Origin: Pseudomonas sp. G.S.17
GTDB taxonomy: Bacteria > Pseudomonadota > Gammaproteobacteria > Pseudomonadales > Pseudomonadaceae
NCBI RefSeq assembly: GCF_038096165.1
Contig: NZ_CP151076.1
Span: forward strand, 3,097,501-3,161,500
DNA: 64,000 nucleotides
Reading direction: 5' to 3'
The notes below the pieces were generated by a model. It was given only the letters and a program-made list of their open reading frames with translations, ran no database searches and had not been told where the DNA came from. Of this stretch, positions 18,216-28,371 are shown piece after piece (the stretch's first letter is position 1; each line of letters begins with the position of its first letter). Both the position numbers and the translations under genes were made by a program.

Positions 18216-19091
18216 TCAAGCCGCGTCAGCTTTGACCTTGCGCACGGCATCGATTTTCAGCATGCGCGCGATGATAAGGTCCAGTTCTTCCTCATCAAAA
18301 ATGCTTTTCCAGTCGGGTTTGATGATCTTTTCGCGGCCGTAGTCGATGGCAATCATGCACGCATCGGAAAACGGATTGGTGCTGCGAAATGCGACGGCCA
18401 GGGCAATCTGGATATGCCCGTAAAGCATGGCTTTTGCAGCGGCTTCGGGCACGCCGATACGGTTGATGGTTTCATCCAGCGCTTCTTTCATGAAGGTGCC
18501 GACCATACAGGCGACGGTCTCCACCAGAGTGGGTTCGAGATACGCCAGTTGTTTTACCGTCACCCAATGCACGACACCGACCGGCCCGTACATGACAGCG
18601 ATGATATTGGCCAATTCCGAACGCTGTTTATCATTGCCGCTCTCGAATGCCGCGCAAACATCCTGCACAGCGGCATTGCCGCCGAAGGCATCGGCATGTT
18701 CTTCCTTGGTGGTGCGCTCCAGAAATACCGAAGGATGGCAGGGATGCGCTACGGCTTGGTGGATGTTTTCCCGTTGGGCCAACAAGCCTGCATAAGAAGC
18801 AGCTGGATCAAGGGTCAGCAAAATTGCACCGCTTTTCATCTGCGGCACGATTTGCGCGGAGACTGCCTCAAGGGCTATATCCGGAACGGCAAGGATCACC
18901 ACGTCGGCTTGCGGCACCACTTCATTGGTGGCGGAAAGTTCGCGTCCTGCCGCCACGATTTGTTCTTGCGCTCGGGGAGAATTCTCGCAGTAAGTCACGC
19001 TGTAATGACTGGTCTGCAGATTGGCGGAAATACGCATGCCCATCTTGCCGCCAGCGCCAACAATGGCGATTTTTTTGAGTTCGTATGTCAT
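18216..19091 (-). CDS. apnO: Probable D-apionate oxidoisomerase
   Basis: 291 residues from ATG 19091, with GGAG 7 bases upstream. The N-terminal Rossmann motif IAIVGAGGKMGMRI and ADVVILAVPD place it in the 6-phosphogluconate-dehydrogenase-like superfamily. The middle (HPCHPSVF, YGPVGVVHWVTVKQLAYLEPTLVET) and the C-terminal helical domain are characteristic of the subgroup that includes D-apionate oxidoisomerase, which makes 3-oxoisoapionate. The neighbouring genes encode exactly the enzymes that would consume this product. The start lies 4 bp after the OiaC stop. The name rests on the whole gene set; by itself only an NAD-dependent oxidoreductase could be claimed. Confidence 0.8.
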   Translation of the reverse strand: MTYELKKIAIVGAGGKMGMRISANLQTSHYSVTYCENSPRAQEQIVAAGRELSATNEVVPQADVVILAVPDIALEAVSAQIVPQMKSGAILLTLDPAASYAGLLAQRENIHQAVAHPCHPSVFLERTTKEEHADAFGGNAAVQDVCAAFESGNDKQRSELANIIAVMYGPVGVVHWVTVKQLAYLEPTLVETVACMVGTFMKEALDETINRIGVPEAAAKAMLYGHIQIALAVAFRSTNPFSDACMIAIDYGREKIIKPDWKSIFDEEELDLIIARMLKIDAVRKVKADAA

Positions 19092-19095
19092 GGGG

Positions 19096-19902
19096 TCACT
19101 CCTCACTCTGTTTTGTATTTAGATAGTTCAGGTTGTGTCGAGTCCATTGATCTTCGAGCGCGCATGTAGACGCCGCATCCTGCTCCCAGGGAAGCCAGTG
19201 CTCGATGATCTGATTGATCTGTCGTTCGTTGGGCCGAACCCTGGCTTTCATGTAGTCGTAGTCCAGCAAGCCCTCGCCCATCGGGCAGCCGGCAAAGGTG
19301 AAACCGACCCAACCGTCGCGCCGGGAAAAACTGAAATCCTTCACGTGCAGGTTCAGCACCCGCTTGGCCGTCATGTCGATGACCTGGGTCGGATGCTCAA
19401 GCGCCGCAACGCAGTTGCCAGGGTCGAGGCAAATGCCTAGCCACGGGCTGTCAACGCGTTCGATCGCATCGAGAATGGTGCGGGTCGGAACCTGTTCGTA
19501 GGTTTCCAGGGCCAGCTTGACGTCCTGCTCGACAAACGCCGGCATGATCGCCTCCAACAGCGCGAAAGCCTGATCAGGCGTCGGCTTGCTGGTGTTGCTG
19601 TTGAACATGCTGCGCAGCAGACGAACATCGAGAATCGCTGCGTATTCAAGGTATTTGCGCAGATGGGCGGTTTCCAGGCCGCGCGTGCCCAGCTCCAGGG
19701 TCAGGCCAAGCGCGTCGGCTTGCTGCTTCAGGTCACGCAGTTGAGTGACCGAAAAAGCTTCCAGCCCTTTGTAGTCGCAGATCTGGAAAACACTCACGCC
19801 CAGCGCTGCGGTGTGTTGCAGCATCGCGGGTAGATCGAGCGGATTGGGCACCCGCTCGCTGGCGCGCCAAAAGAACGAATAAGTGCTCAGGCCGATTGCC
19901 AT
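19096..19902 (-). CDS. oiaC: Probable 3-oxoisoapionate decarboxylase (sugar isomerase/AP-endonuclease-2 fold)
   Basis: 268 residues. A TIM-barrel of the xylose-isomerase-like/AP endonuclease 2 family: [16 protein letters not shown] at the start, LELGTRGLETAHL, KLALETYEQVPT (metal Glu), WLGICLDPGNCVAALE (metal Asp) and VLNLHVKDFSFSRRDGW (His). OiaC decarboxylates 3-oxoisoapionate to L-erythrulose, and the next genes encode the L-erythrulose kinase and isomerases, which supports the call. It overlaps the TIM-like gene by 16 bp. Without this context it could only be called a sugar phosphate isomerase/epimerase. Confidence 0.82.
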   Translation of the reverse strand: MAIGLSTYSFFWRASERVPNPLDLPAMLQHTAALGVSVFQICDYKGLEAFSVTQLRDLKQQADALGLTLELGTRGLETAHLRKYLEYAAILDVRLLRSMFNSNTSKPTPDQAFALLEAIMPAFVEQDVKLALETYEQVPTRTILDAIERVDSPWLGICLDPGNCVAALEHPTQVIDMTAKRVLNLHVKDFSFSRRDGWVGFTFAGCPMGEGLLDYDYMKARVRPNERQINQIIEHWLPWEQDAASTCALEDQWTRHNLNYLNTKQSEE

Positions 19903-20699
19903 TGGGCGCCCTCCTCTATCAATACCCGACGGGACTGCGCCAGCGACCGCGCTTCACCGAGAATCGCTGCAAAGGCATCGGGTTCATGGGCAAAGCGGCC
20001 GAGGAACAGGCCATCCACGTGAGCACCGAGCTGCGTCAGCAGACCGGGCCCGGCGCTGCCGCCATAAATCACCCGGGTATTTTGCAGGCCGGTATCAATG
20101 CAGTGCTGACGCAGCGCCGCGCACACTGCGCTGATGTACTGCGGCGATGCAGGTTGCGCCGCACCAATCGCCCACTGGGGTTCATAAGCAACGATCAAAT
20201 CACCCGACAGGCCGGCGCCATGGGCACGGTCCAAAGCCGCAGTCAGTTGTTGCGCGCACAGTCTGGCGGCCTCGGCGGGCAGACTTTGGCGGTCTTCGCC
20301 GATGCACAACACCGGAGTCAAGCCATTGCGCCAGGCCGCTGCGGTTTTGTCGGCAATCTGCTGGTCGGTTTCGGCAAAATATCGGCGGCGCTCGGCATGG
20401 CCGATTTCCACCACGTTGCAGCCCATCTCCTTGAGTACTTTGGGGCTGACTTCCCCGGTGTAAGCGCCCTCGTCTGCCCAAAACAGATTCTGGGCGCCGA
20501 CCAGGGCCAGGCCTTCAAATATTTCCAGGGCTGGAGCCAGCATCGGGAAGCTGGGGATCACAAACACCTGGACCTCGCCATTGCGGATGCTCGTCTCTCG
20601 CTCCAGCAGCGCCGCGATGGATCGGCTCCATTGCAAGGTTTGCTGGAAGCCGAAATACATCTTCAGGCTGACGCCCAGCGTGACGATGGGCGCGTTCAT
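19887..20699 (-). CDS. lerI: Triosephosphate-isomerase-like enzyme, probable L-erythrulose-1-phosphate isomerase
   Basis: 270 residues from ATG 20699, whose ATGA overlaps the stop of the DerI gene by 4 bp. TIM motifs are complete: VSLKMYFG (Lys in the first strand), [12 protein letters not shown] (catalytic His), [10 protein letters not shown] (catalytic Glu) and [10 protein letters not shown] (phosphate loop). It differs from housekeeping TpiA in VSLKMYF where TpiA has GNWKMN. In erythritol and apionate pathways such a paralogue converts L-erythrulose-1-phosphate to D-erythrulose-4-phosphate. The adjoining DerI and LerK genes support that role. Confidence 0.85.
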   Translation of the reverse strand: MNAPIVTLGVSLKMYFGFQQTLQWSRSIAALLERETSIRNGEVQVFVIPSFPMLAPALEIFEGLALVGAQNLFWADEGAYTGEVSPKVLKEMGCNVVEIGHAERRRYFAETDQQIADKTAAAWRNGLTPVLCIGEDRQSLPAEAARLCAQQLTAALDRAHGAGLSGDLIVAYEPQWAIGAAQPASPQYISAVCAALRQHCIDTGLQNTRVIYGGSAGPGLLTQLGAHVDGLFLGRFAHEPDAFAAILGEARSLAQSRRVLIEEGAQWQSA

Positions 20700-21166
20700 C
20701 GGGCGCTGACTCGCTCGTATTCGTTCAACGTCTGCACTTTCTGCGCAGAGGCCGAGCCCTCGTCGAAGCGGTAGGTCAGCCATTCTTTGAGCAAGCGGCG
20801 CGCGAGTTCCAGGCCGATGACACGCTGGCCGAAGGTCAGCACCTGAGCGTTATTGCTCAAGATGGCGCGTTCGACGGAAAAACTGTCGTGGGCGGTCACT
20901 GCGCGGACTCCGTGCACCTTGTTCGCGGCGATGGCAACACCCAGACCGGTGCCGCAGATCAACAGCGCCCTGTCCGCATCGCCAGCAGCGACCATCTCTG
21001 CTGCGGCGATGGCAACCAATGGATAGGACGTATGGCTTTGGCTGTCGACGCCGACATCCTTGATCAATTCCACCAGCGGATTGGCGAGCAAATCACGCTT
21101 GAGGGCTTCTTTGTACTCAAAACCGGCATCGTCACAGCCGATCACGATTCGTAGTTTGTCACTCAT
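20696..21166 (-). CDS. derI: RpiB-like D-erythrulose-4-phosphate isomerase
   Basis: 156 residues from ATG 21166, inside the end of the upstream kinase gene. The fold is LacA/Rpi[21 protein letters not shown] at the start, [13 protein letters not shown], then [17 protein letters not shown] with the catalytic Cys, and [26 protein letters not shown]. In erythrulose pathways the RpiB homologue DerI turns D-erythrulose-4-phosphate into D-erythrose-4-phosphate, which enters the pentose-phosphate and shikimate routes. Overlaps of 8 and 4 bp with its neighbours show translational coupling. Confidence 0.85.
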   Translation of the reverse strand: MSDKLRIVIGCDDAGFEYKEALKRDLLANPLVELIKDVGVDSQSHTSYPLVAIAAAEMVAAGDADRALLICGTGLGVAIAANKVHGVRAVTAHDSFSVERAILSNNAQVLTFGQRVIGLELARRLLKEWLTYRFDEGSASAQKVQTLNEYERVSAR

Positions 21167-22925
21167 GGACTGTCTCCTTGATGCGGCTGGAAGCGGCAGG
21201 CGCGCCAGCCAGCATTGCCGGCTTGATCGCATTGATAATCAGGGAAAGGGAAAACGCGCCGGCGTCCACAGTGCCCAGGCTTTTTTCTGCCAGCGGCCGG
21301 GCGCGACCGATCCTGGGGCGCAATTGCGCGGTAGCGGCGGCGGCTTGTTCGGCAACGATGGCTGCAATGCTCCAGGCTTCCGGCAGTTCCAGGCCCTGCG
21401 CTGCAGAATCCACCAGCGATTGAGAGAACGGCACGAGGACGTCGACCAGGGTCTTGTCGCCAACCCGGGCTTTGCCGAAATGCATGATGCCTTCGCTGGC
21501 CTTGCGGATTCCTTCGGCGACCGTTGCCGCATCCGGGCTGCGCACGTCACCCAAGGAATTCCCCAATGCAGTCAGTGCAACGCCCCAGATCGCCCCGGAC
21601 GTCCCGCCCGCCTTGTCCGCCCAGGCATCGGCGGCAAAACGCATGACAGTCCCTGCGCCGGCGCCCAGTTCCAGGACTTCGTGGGCCTTGGCAACCGCAG
21701 CACTCACGCCACGCTGCATGCCGATGCCATGGTCGCCATCACCGGCTACGGCATCGATGCGGCCTAACTCCTCGACGTGGGTCAAGACCGTGTGCCTGGC
21801 GATTTCCAGCACTTGCACCACGCAGCGTGCCGAACGCCTGGACCTGGCACTGGCCTGGGGAATGATCTGCTGCTCGATGGGTTGCAGGTCGAGTTCATTC
21901 AAAGCTTCGGCGATTTGCAGACTGCCCTTGCGGTAAGCCGGTGTTGAGGTAGGCGCGCGCCAAAAACGTTCCAGTTCTTCGTCGAGCCAGCACAGGGTCA
22001 GCGAGACCCCGGCCATGTCGAAACTGGTGACCAGTTCGCCCACTTCGGGCTCGATCACCGTCAGGCCGACGTTTGCCAGCAACTGCGCCACACGCCGGTA
22101 GACCACAAACAGTTCTTCGTACTTGACGCTGCCCAACCCATTGAGAATGACCGCGACTCGCTGGCCTTGAGGTTGAGTGATGCCGACAGGCAACTCCTTG
22201 AGCAACGAACCGACCAGCAATTCAGCCAGTTCATCAGCCGTTGGCACCGGGCCCTCATCGATGCCAGGCTCACCATGAATGCCCATGCCCAACGCCATCT
22301 TGCCGATGGGCACTTCGAATAGCGGATGTTCCGCGCCAGGCAAGGTGCAGCCGGAGAAGGCTACGCCCAGCGAGCGGGTTCTCTCGTTGGCATGCCGCGC
22401 GACGCGCACCACGTCGCTGAACTCATAACCTGCTTCTGCCGCCGCACTGGCCGCCTTGAAAACCACCAGATCTCCGGCGATGCCGCGTCTTTTGTGAATC
22501 TCGTCAACTGCCGCGCTGGAGATATCGTCGGTGACCGCGATGACTTCGCAGGGAATGCCTTCGGCGTTAAGCCGGTCCTTGGCCAGGCCAAAATGCAGGA
22601 CATCTCCGGCATAGTTGCCATAGCCGAGCAAAACACCCCCGCCACGCTGAGCAAGTTTGGCGACGCCGTAAATCTGTTGTGCCGAAGGTGATGCGAATAG
22701 ATTGCCCATGACTGCGGCGTGAGCCAGGCCTTGCCCGACCAGCCCGGCGAACGCCGGATAGTGGCCTGAGCCGCCACCAATGACGACAGCCACGCAACCT
22801 TCAGTGCTGCGAGTATTGCGCACTACGCCTCCAGGAACCTGGCGCACCATGCTCGCGTGAGCGGCAACAAACCCTTCGACAAGCTCGCCGGCAAACGCAG
22901 AAGGCTGATTGAATAAACGAGTCAT
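21159..22925 (-). CDS. lerK: Dihydroxyacetone-kinase family enzyme, probable L-erythrulose 1-kinase
   Basis: 588 residues with both kinase parts in one chain. The DhaK domain (about 1-330) has [18 protein letters not shown] and GMGIHGEPG near residue 218, where the His binds the keto-sugar covalently. The DhaL domain (about 365-575) has [16 protein letters not shown], which holds the magnesium-ATP aspartates, and [10 protein letters not shown]. This is the ATP-dependent DAK form. In L-erythrulose catabolism LerK makes L-erythrulose-1-phosphate. It follows the MFS gene by 11 bp and precedes DerI. Dihydroxyacetone could be a second substrate. Confidence 0.88.
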   Translation of the reverse strand: MTRLFNQPSAFAGELVEGFVAAHASMVRQVPGGVVRNTRSTEGCVAVVIGGGSGHYPAFAGLVGQGLAHAAVMGNLFASPSAQQIYGVAKLAQRGGGVLLGYGNYAGDVLHFGLAKDRLNAEGIPCEVIAVTDDISSAAVDEIHKRRGIAGDLVVFKAASAAAEAGYEFSDVVRVARHANERTRSLGVAFSGCTLPGAEHPLFEVPIGKMALGMGIHGEPGIDEGPVPTADELAELLVGSLLKELPVGITQPQGQRVAVILNGLGSVKYEELFVVYRRVAQLLANVGLTVIEPEVGELVTSFDMAGVSLTLCWLDEELERFWRAPTSTPAYRKGSLQIAEALNELDLQPIEQQIIPQASARSRRSARCVVQVLEIARHTVLTHVEELGRIDAVAGDGDHGIGMQRGVSAAVAKAHEVLELGAGAGTVMRFAADAWADKAGGTSGAIWGVALTALGNSLGDVRSPDAATVAEGIRKASEGIMHFGKARVGDKTLVDVLVPFSQSLVDSAAQGLELPEAWSIAAIVAEQAAAATAQLRPRIGRARPLAEKSLGTVDAGAFSLSLIINAIKPAMLAGAPAASSRIKETVHE

Positions 22926-22936
22926 TGGGAGTCTCC

Positions 22937-24286
22937 TTATTGCTGCGCTGGACGTGCAGGCGTCAGCCCATCGACCGATAAGCGACGCTGGCTGCCCAGG
23001 GCGACCATCAGCACCGCAGACATGAGCATCAAACCGCCGACCACGAACATCGGCACGGTGTAACTTCCGGTCGATTCCTTGAGCGCGCCGGTGATAAAGC
23101 CGGCCGAGAACCCGGCAACGTTGCCCACGGTATTGATCAAAGCCACTGCGGCAGCGGCCGATGCACCGGTCAGAAACTGCGTAGGCAACGTCCAGAAGTT
23201 AGGCAGCGCGGCGAAAATCGAGCAGGCCGTGATGGTCACGACGGCCACCGTGGCGGTTGGCGAACCCATCGCCAGTGCCAGGGGAATGCTGACGGCACCG
23301 GTCAACGCTGGCAGCGCGATATGCCAGGTGCGGCAACCGCGGCGTGTTGCGTCGCGGGACCAGAGGTACAAGACAACGGCTGCCGGCAGATAGGGAATCG
23401 CGGTGATCAGGCCTTTCTGCAACACGGTGAAAGTGGTGCCAAACTGAGCCTGGAAGCCGCCGATGATGGTCGGCAGGAAAAACGCGAGTGCATACAGGCC
23501 GTAGATAAAACCGAAGTAGATGAAACACAGCACCCACACCCGACCATTGAGCATGGCGCGGCCGACGCTGAGATGACTGGAGTTGGCCTGGGTTTGCTGC
23601 TGTTCGATTTCCAGCTCAGCCACCAGCCATTTCTTCTCTTCTGCGTTCAGCCACTTGGCCTCGGCCGGACGATCAACCAGATAGAACCAGGCAATGAACC
23701 CGACCAGAATCGCTGGCAGCGATACGCCAAGGAACATCACGCGCCAGCCCGCCAGGCCGAACAAGCCGTCGTGACCGATCAACCAGGCTGCCAGCGGCGC
23801 GCCGATCACCACGGTCAACGGTTGGGCGAGATAGAACAGCGCCAGAATCTTGCTGCGATAGCGTGAAGGCACCCACAGACTTAAAAACAGGATCGCGCCC
23901 GGAAAGAAACCGGCTTCGGCAATCCCCAGCAGGAAGCGCAGCGTGTACAGCCCTTCCAGACTGCTGACCCAGGTGAACAACAGCGACACCACGCCCCAGG
24001 ACACCATGATCCGGGCCAGCCACTTGCGTGCGCCGAACTTGTGCAATGCCAGGTTGCTCGGCACTTCCAGCAGGATGTAACCGATGAAAAAGATCCCGGA
24101 TGCCAGGCCGAACTGGGCAATGGTCAGCCCCAGATCCTGGGTCATGCCGTTGGGACCGGCGAAGGAAATTGCGGTGCGGTCGAGGAAGTTAATGAAGAAC
24201 ATCAAAGCAACAAAAGGAACCAGTCGCAGTGAGATTTTGCGGATAGCTGATTTCTCGATACTGGGAGATGCGGAGACCGTGGGCAT
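22937..24286 (-). CDS. MFS transporter, anion:cation symporter family
   Basis: 449 residues from ATG 24286, chosen for GGAG 8 bases upstream; an ATG six codons earlier is possible. Twelve membrane segments. RLVPFVALMFFINFLDRTAIS and FGARKWLARIMVSWGVVSLL carry the usual loop arginines, and EAGFFPGAILFLSLWVP is typical of the ACS branch that imports sugar acids and related anions. It is the first gene of the six-gene operon, so it probably imports D-apionate or a related acid. The TRAP system at 11851-14763 is a second candidate importer for the same substrate. Confidence 0.9.
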   Translation of the reverse strand: MPTVSASPSIEKSAIRKISLRLVPFVALMFFINFLDRTAISFAGPNGMTQDLGLTIAQFGLASGIFFIGYILLEVPSNLALHKFGARKWLARIMVSWGVVSLLFTWVSSLEGLYTLRFLLGIAEAGFFPGAILFLSLWVPSRYRSKILALFYLAQPLTVVIGAPLAAWLIGHDGLFGLAGWRVMFLGVSLPAILVGFIAWFYLVDRPAEAKWLNAEEKKWLVAELEIEQQQTQANSSHLSVGRAMLNGRVWVLCFIYFGFIYGLYALAFFLPTIIGGFQAQFGTTFTVLQKGLITAIPYLPAAVVLYLWSRDATRRGCRTWHIALPALTGAVSIPLALAMGSPTATVAVVTITACSIFAALPNFWTLPTQFLTGASAAAAVALINTVGNVAGFSAGFITGALKESTGSYTVPMFVVGGLMLMSAVLMVALGSQRRLSVDGLTPARPAQQ

Positions 24287-24795
24287 GTCATTTCTCCGGC
24301 TCATCTACGGCCTGTCGCAAGCGCGGTTCAAGGCTTATGTGATGAGATGATTTCTTATTATGGACGCTATAAGGCAGCCTCCAAACCTGGGTCAGCTGCG
24401 CAACGATGCGATCTGACCTGGCTGAATTTTTAGCATGGGTTTTTTCATTTGTATACTGGGATGATGGTATGACGACTGGACAATTTTGAATTGTCTGGCA
24501 AGCGCAACACTACAAGCCGCGAGCTTGAGCCTTCGCGGCTGCGATTGATCTTTCATCCAGAAGTGATTTTCTGCTGGTTTTTCGGACGGCGCTGGCACGG
24601 TTGTAAGTTTCGCCCGTGAATCAGACCCCTCGTTAGTGTCAGATCCACCGCGTCATCGTTCTTTGCGGGCAAGCGTCGCTCCAACGAATTGGATTTCAGC
24701 AGGTATCAGCCCGTTGGAGCGAGGCTTGCCCGCGAAGCCGATTTTTCAGGCTCGAACTCGATCGAAAGTACAAGCCCCGCTCTAACCGGGTGCGC
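24287..24795. other. Intergenic region upstream of the MFS-led operon
   Basis: About 500 bp. It holds the operon promoter, a GTATAC element at 24451-24456 followed by GGTATGAC at 24466-24473 that could be half sites for the FCD regulator, and a REP palindrome. No gene was seen. Confidence 0.4.
24665..24734. repeat. REP palindrome
   Basis: GCGGGCAAGC.TCGCTCCAACG (24665-24686) and its inverse (24712-24734) match with one difference, separated by 25 bp. The wording is the common Pseudomonas REP consensus. Confidence 0.85.
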
Positions 24796-26061
24796 TCAAA
24801 GCCGCACGTCGAAGCAGCAACCGTGGGGAACCCGGCTGTGCAGCGTCACGCTCCAGCCTTGATGAGCGCAGATGCGTTGCACCAGGGAAAGACCCAGCCC
24901 GAGGCCTTCTCCGCGTTGTTCATCGCCGCGCACGAACGGCTGGAACATAGCCTGTTGTTTCTCTTCCGGAATGCCAATGCCACTGTCTTGAACGCTGAAA
25001 CCCTGTGGGTCCAGCGTCAGGCAAATGAAGCCCTCGTCCGTGTAATGCCAGGCATTGCGCAGCAGATTGCTCATGACCGAATGCAGCAACGTCGCGTTGT
25101 ACAGGTCAGGCAAAGGTTCACCGGGCTCGTAGCGCAGGACAATGCCCTTTTCTTCAATGGGTTTGCGCCATATGTCCACCAGCTCATCGGCGGTCGCTTT
25201 AACAGTGGCGCGCGGCCCGCGTCCGGCTTGATCGCTCTCGATTCGCGCCAACAACAGAAAGGTTTCCACAAGCTGCCGCATGCCTTCGCTGGCGCGCGCA
25301 ATACGGGTCACCTGGGCGTGTGAGCGCGGGTCCAGATTGGGGTTTTCCAGGAGCAGCTCGCAGGAGCTGGCCAGCACCATCAATGGCGTGCGCAATTCAT
25401 GGCTGACATCGCTGGTGAACAGCTTTTCGCGGCCCAGCGCGGCGCGCAGTCGTCCCAGGGTTTCATCAAAGGAAACCGCCAGTTCGCCGACCTCGTCCTT
25501 GGCATATTCAGGTGCCAGCGACGGCGCCAGCTCCAGTATCTGATCCCGATGGCGCACCTGGCCAGCCAGCTTGACGACCGGTGCCATGACTCGTTGTGCG
25601 AGCAGACGCCCGAGCAGCAATGCCAACAAAACGCTGAGCACAAAGCCCACGAACACCACGCCGAAAAGGATTCGTTCGCGCTTCACGCTACTGCGCTGGT
25701 CGCGCAGCAATACGTAACTGCGCCCGTCGACCGAATCGACCATGGCGTAATAGGACTTTTTGCCTCGCACAAAGGTGTGGAAACCTGGCGTCAGCTGTTT
25801 GAGGTCATCGGCCATGGCCAGATCACCTGCCCCGCCCTCAACGTAGAACCGCGAATTTTTGTCCGGACGATGACTCCAATTGGCAGCATCCTCCATGACC
25901 AACAGGCGATGCAGATCGCCGCCGAGAGATAAAACGGTGAGTTTTTTCTCGACAAAATGAACCGTGACAACAATGCCAGCGGCAAAGACGACAGCCACCA
26001 GTGTGCTCATCAGCGTGAATACAATCACGATTCGCTGTTTGAGACTGTGTTTGATATCCAT
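24796..26061 (-). CDS. Sensor histidine kinase, ColS-like orphan
   Basis: 421 residues from ATG 26061, with GGAA about 8 bases upstream; 16 residues more are possible from an earlier ATG. Two membrane segments (VIVFTLMSTLVAVVFAAGIV and GVVFVGFVLSVLLALLLG) enclose a periplasmic part of about 105 residues. The kinase has HAMP-like RVMAPVVKLAGQVR, the H-box SDVSHELRTPL, the N-box SNLLRNAWHYT, DSGIGIP and GLGLGLSLV. The start and the second membrane region recall ColS. No response-regulator gene is adjacent. The ColR-like regulator at 9300-9974 is the nearest candidate partner. Confidence 0.88.
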   Translation of the reverse strand: MDIKHSLKQRIVIVFTLMSTLVAVVFAAGIVVTVHFVEKKLTVLSLGGDLHRLLVMEDAANWSHRPDKNSRFYVEGGAGDLAMADDLKQLTPGFHTFVRGKKSYYAMVDSVDGRSYVLLRDQRSSVKRERILFGVVFVGFVLSVLLALLLGRLLAQRVMAPVVKLAGQVRHRDQILELAPSLAPEYAKDEVGELAVSFDETLGRLRAALGREKLFTSDVSHELRTPLMVLASSCELLLENPNLDPRSHAQVTRIARASEGMRQLVETFLLLARIESDQAGRGPRATVKATADELVDIWRKPIEEKGIVLRYEPGEPLPDLYNATLLHSVMSNLLRNAWHYTDEGFICLTLDPQGFSVQDSGIGIPEEKQQAMFQPFVRGDEQRGEGLGLGLSLVQRICAHQGWSVTLHSRVPHGCCFDVRL

Positions 26062-26202
26062 GAAATTTCCGATCAATGCATGCCGCTTGGACACAAGACA
26101 GGCGCGCATTATCAGAGGGGGAATGTCGTTTTTTCGTCAACGCGTGAGGGGTCGCAGGCAAACGCGGTTCAGTGATCACTGAAACCGCGTTGCAGCCGCA
26201 CT

Positions 26203-28266
26203 TTAGATGGGTAGCGCGCTGACCACGCGCAATGCCAGACCTTCATAAGCGTCCAGTGTGATGGTGAACTCGCCTTGCTCGGTCAAATCGCCTTCGACCC
26301 GCTCGTTGATGATGTCTACCACGGGGCCCGGCGCTACGTCAGTCAGATGCAATGTCTCGACGATGGGCTCGGAACTGAAGTTCAGCGCGGTAATTTGCGT
26401 ACCTTTCCCGGCCGGCAGTTCGTGGACCATGATCAGCAAGCCAGGATGCTGCACATCCGGAATCAGGATCTGCTTGCTTGCCGCGATGTCGTAGGCGCGG
26501 CGCACGGAGAGGATTTTCTTCAGCTGTGAAGCGAACGAGTCCGGCCGCTTGAGCTGATCGACAAGGCTGCCATACAGCGTCTTCGGACGCGGCATGTTGC
26601 CAGCGGAAAACTCCGCTTCAGGGTCCAGATCGACCAGGTCATAGGCGCCGCGATGGATCCAGCGCGTATCGCCATCCTGCATCAGGTGCTGAACCTGCTC
26701 GGCTGGCAGCGTCAGCGCACCCACCAGATCCCAGCCGGACAAGGCAAAGACACCCGGTTGCATGGCGTTGAACATCACCAGAAGCAGGTGAATGTGCTGG
26801 ATCTTCAGAATGTCCGCGTCGGTGATCGTATCCAGATCGCGAATGCCCAGCGCGGCGGTAATGATGCTTGCCGTGGTGCACGCCACGCCATTGGTGACGA
26901 ACTTCAGGTTGTACGGCGCGTGCTCGCCGGTGAGGCGTTCGTACATCTCTTCGCGAATGTGCTCGCGCAGGATGTTGCCGGGGAAGGTCTGGCCTTGGTA
27001 GTGATAGGTGTCATGGGCATGCAACGTCCAGAAATGCACCAGTTCCAGGGTCAGTTCATCATGGTTTTGCAACGCATGAATCAGCGACGCCGGGTCAATG
27101 CCAAATGCATGCACCTGACGCAGCATCAGCCGCAGAAACTCGGTATTGCCGGTGAGCAATGCGTGCTGATAGGCCGGGCGCGTGATGAAGTCGTAGGACA
27201 GATCCGCGCCGCCGTGGGACATCGAGGCGATGTCATCCAGCGTCAGGTTCAACTCCTGGAAGCTGAAACCGCCCGCCTTGCGAATCGCACCGGCCAGCAA
27301 CTGATTGCCGGTGATGGACAGCGGATGGCTTTCCGACCAGGCATTGCCCTCGGCCTTGCGCTCCACGCCCAGAAAGCCGTTGGCGTCCAGACGCAGTACC
27401 CGCGCGCCCATGACATCGATGGCATGCAAGGCATCGCCGATGATCATTTGCTGTGCGGTAAAGCTTGGGTCGAGCCAGTTCAGTGAAGGCTGGCCGTCCT
27501 TGAAATAATGCAGATACACCCAGCGTCGCGCCTTGCCATCCACGCCCTGGACGATGCTGGTCGCACTCCAGTCGGTCTCTTTGACGCCGGGTTCGAAGAA
27601 GATCACCCGCTGCAACTGGCCGACGATGTAGTGCTTGTCTTTCAGCTGATCAACGACTTCAGGCATCAGATTGACCGCATCGCGACCAGCTGGAATATCC
27701 GGCAGCAAGTGCCAGTCTTCCTCGCGAATCTCCACCATATGGTAAAGGCCGGGGTAATCCTCATAGGCCATTTCCGCAAGGCGGAAATCCGCGCCCTTGC
27801 CGGTATGCGAAGGAATCACGTCATCGATCATCACTGCGTTGTGCGCAGCAGCAATACGGCTGAGATTCAACAACTGCGCTTCGGTGCCCAGGTCCGGGTC
27901 GATGCCGAAGCTGATGCGGTCGAAGTTACCGTCGATGCTGGGCGTACGCTGGCGCCCTTGCAGGCCGCCAGAGGTTTTCAGCGGGCCGTTATGGATGCCC
28001 TGAATGCCGATTTCGGACAGCGCGTGCCACAGGGTTTCATCACCCAAGGCTTCCAGAACGGAACCACCTTCGCGGGTGACAATGGACGCCGGATAGGCGG
28101 TGAACCATACAGAGGCGATGGCTGAAGCGTCGCGCGGCCGGGCCTCGGCGAAGGGGCGCTGCCAAAGCCTGCCCTGCCCCGAATACAATTTGGCCCGTTG
28201 TTTTGCCGCGTTCAGCATCGATTGCTCTACCAGCCAATCCACGTATTGCTTGTCCGGTGTGGTCAT
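26203..28266 (-). CDS. GH13 family enzyme, trehalose-synthase-like (maltose alpha-D-glucosyltransferase)
   Basis: 687 residues. Alpha-amylase family features are visible in order: [12 protein letters not shown] (region I), [11 protein letters not shown] with the nucleophile Asp (region II), SFQELNL with the acid/base Glu (region III) and [10 protein letters not shown] with the transition-state Asp (region IV). The closing beta-domain ends near VVSALPI. The sequence resembles the roughly 690-residue putative trehalose synthases of Pseudomonas, which lack the fused maltokinase of long TreS proteins. It likely interconverts maltose and trehalose or acts on a related disaccharide in the cytosol. 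It stands alone between a kinase gene and a broken LysR gene, so the exact reaction is uncertain. Confidence 0.75.
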   Translation of the reverse strand: MTTPDKQYVDWLVEQSMLNAAKQRAKLYSGQGRLWQRPFAEARPRDASAIASVWFTAYPASIVTREGGSVLEALGDETLWHALSEIGIQGIHNGPLKTSGGLQGRQRTPSIDGNFDRISFGIDPDLGTEAQLLNLSRIAAAHNAVMIDDVIPSHTGKGADFRLAEMAYEDYPGLYHMVEIREEDWHLLPDIPAGRDAVNLMPEVVDQLKDKHYIVGQLQRVIFFEPGVKETDWSATSIVQGVDGKARRWVYLHYFKDGQPSLNWLDPSFTAQQMIIGDALHAIDVMGARVLRLDANGFLGVERKAEGNAWSESHPLSITGNQLLAGAIRKAGGFSFQELNLTLDDIASMSHGGADLSYDFITRPAYQHALLTGNTEFLRLMLRQVHAFGIDPASLIHALQNHDELTLELVHFWTLHAHDTYHYQGQTFPGNILREHIREEMYERLTGEHAPYNLKFVTNGVACTTASIITAALGIRDLDTITDADILKIQHIHLLLVMFNAMQPGVFALSGWDLVGALTLPAEQVQHLMQDGDTRWIHRGAYDLVDLDPEAEFSAGNMPRPKTLYGSLVDQLKRPDSFASQLKKILSVRRAYDIAASKQILIPDVQHPGLLIMVHELPAGKGTQITALNFSSEPIVETLHLTDVAPGPVVDIINERVEGDLTEQGEFTITLDAYEGLALRVVSALPI

Positions 28267-28371
28267 AAATTCCGATCATCCGCTTCAAGTGAACCGCGCC
28301 GAAACTGCGATTCTGCTTCTAAATACCTATTGCTATGAGCCTCGCTGGCGCCAAACGTTGCATTTTAGTTT

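Noticed and set aside
26653..27486. Plus-strand frame inside the GH13 gene
   Set aside because: The GH13 frame carries all four catalytic regions; the antisense frame is low in normal motifs.
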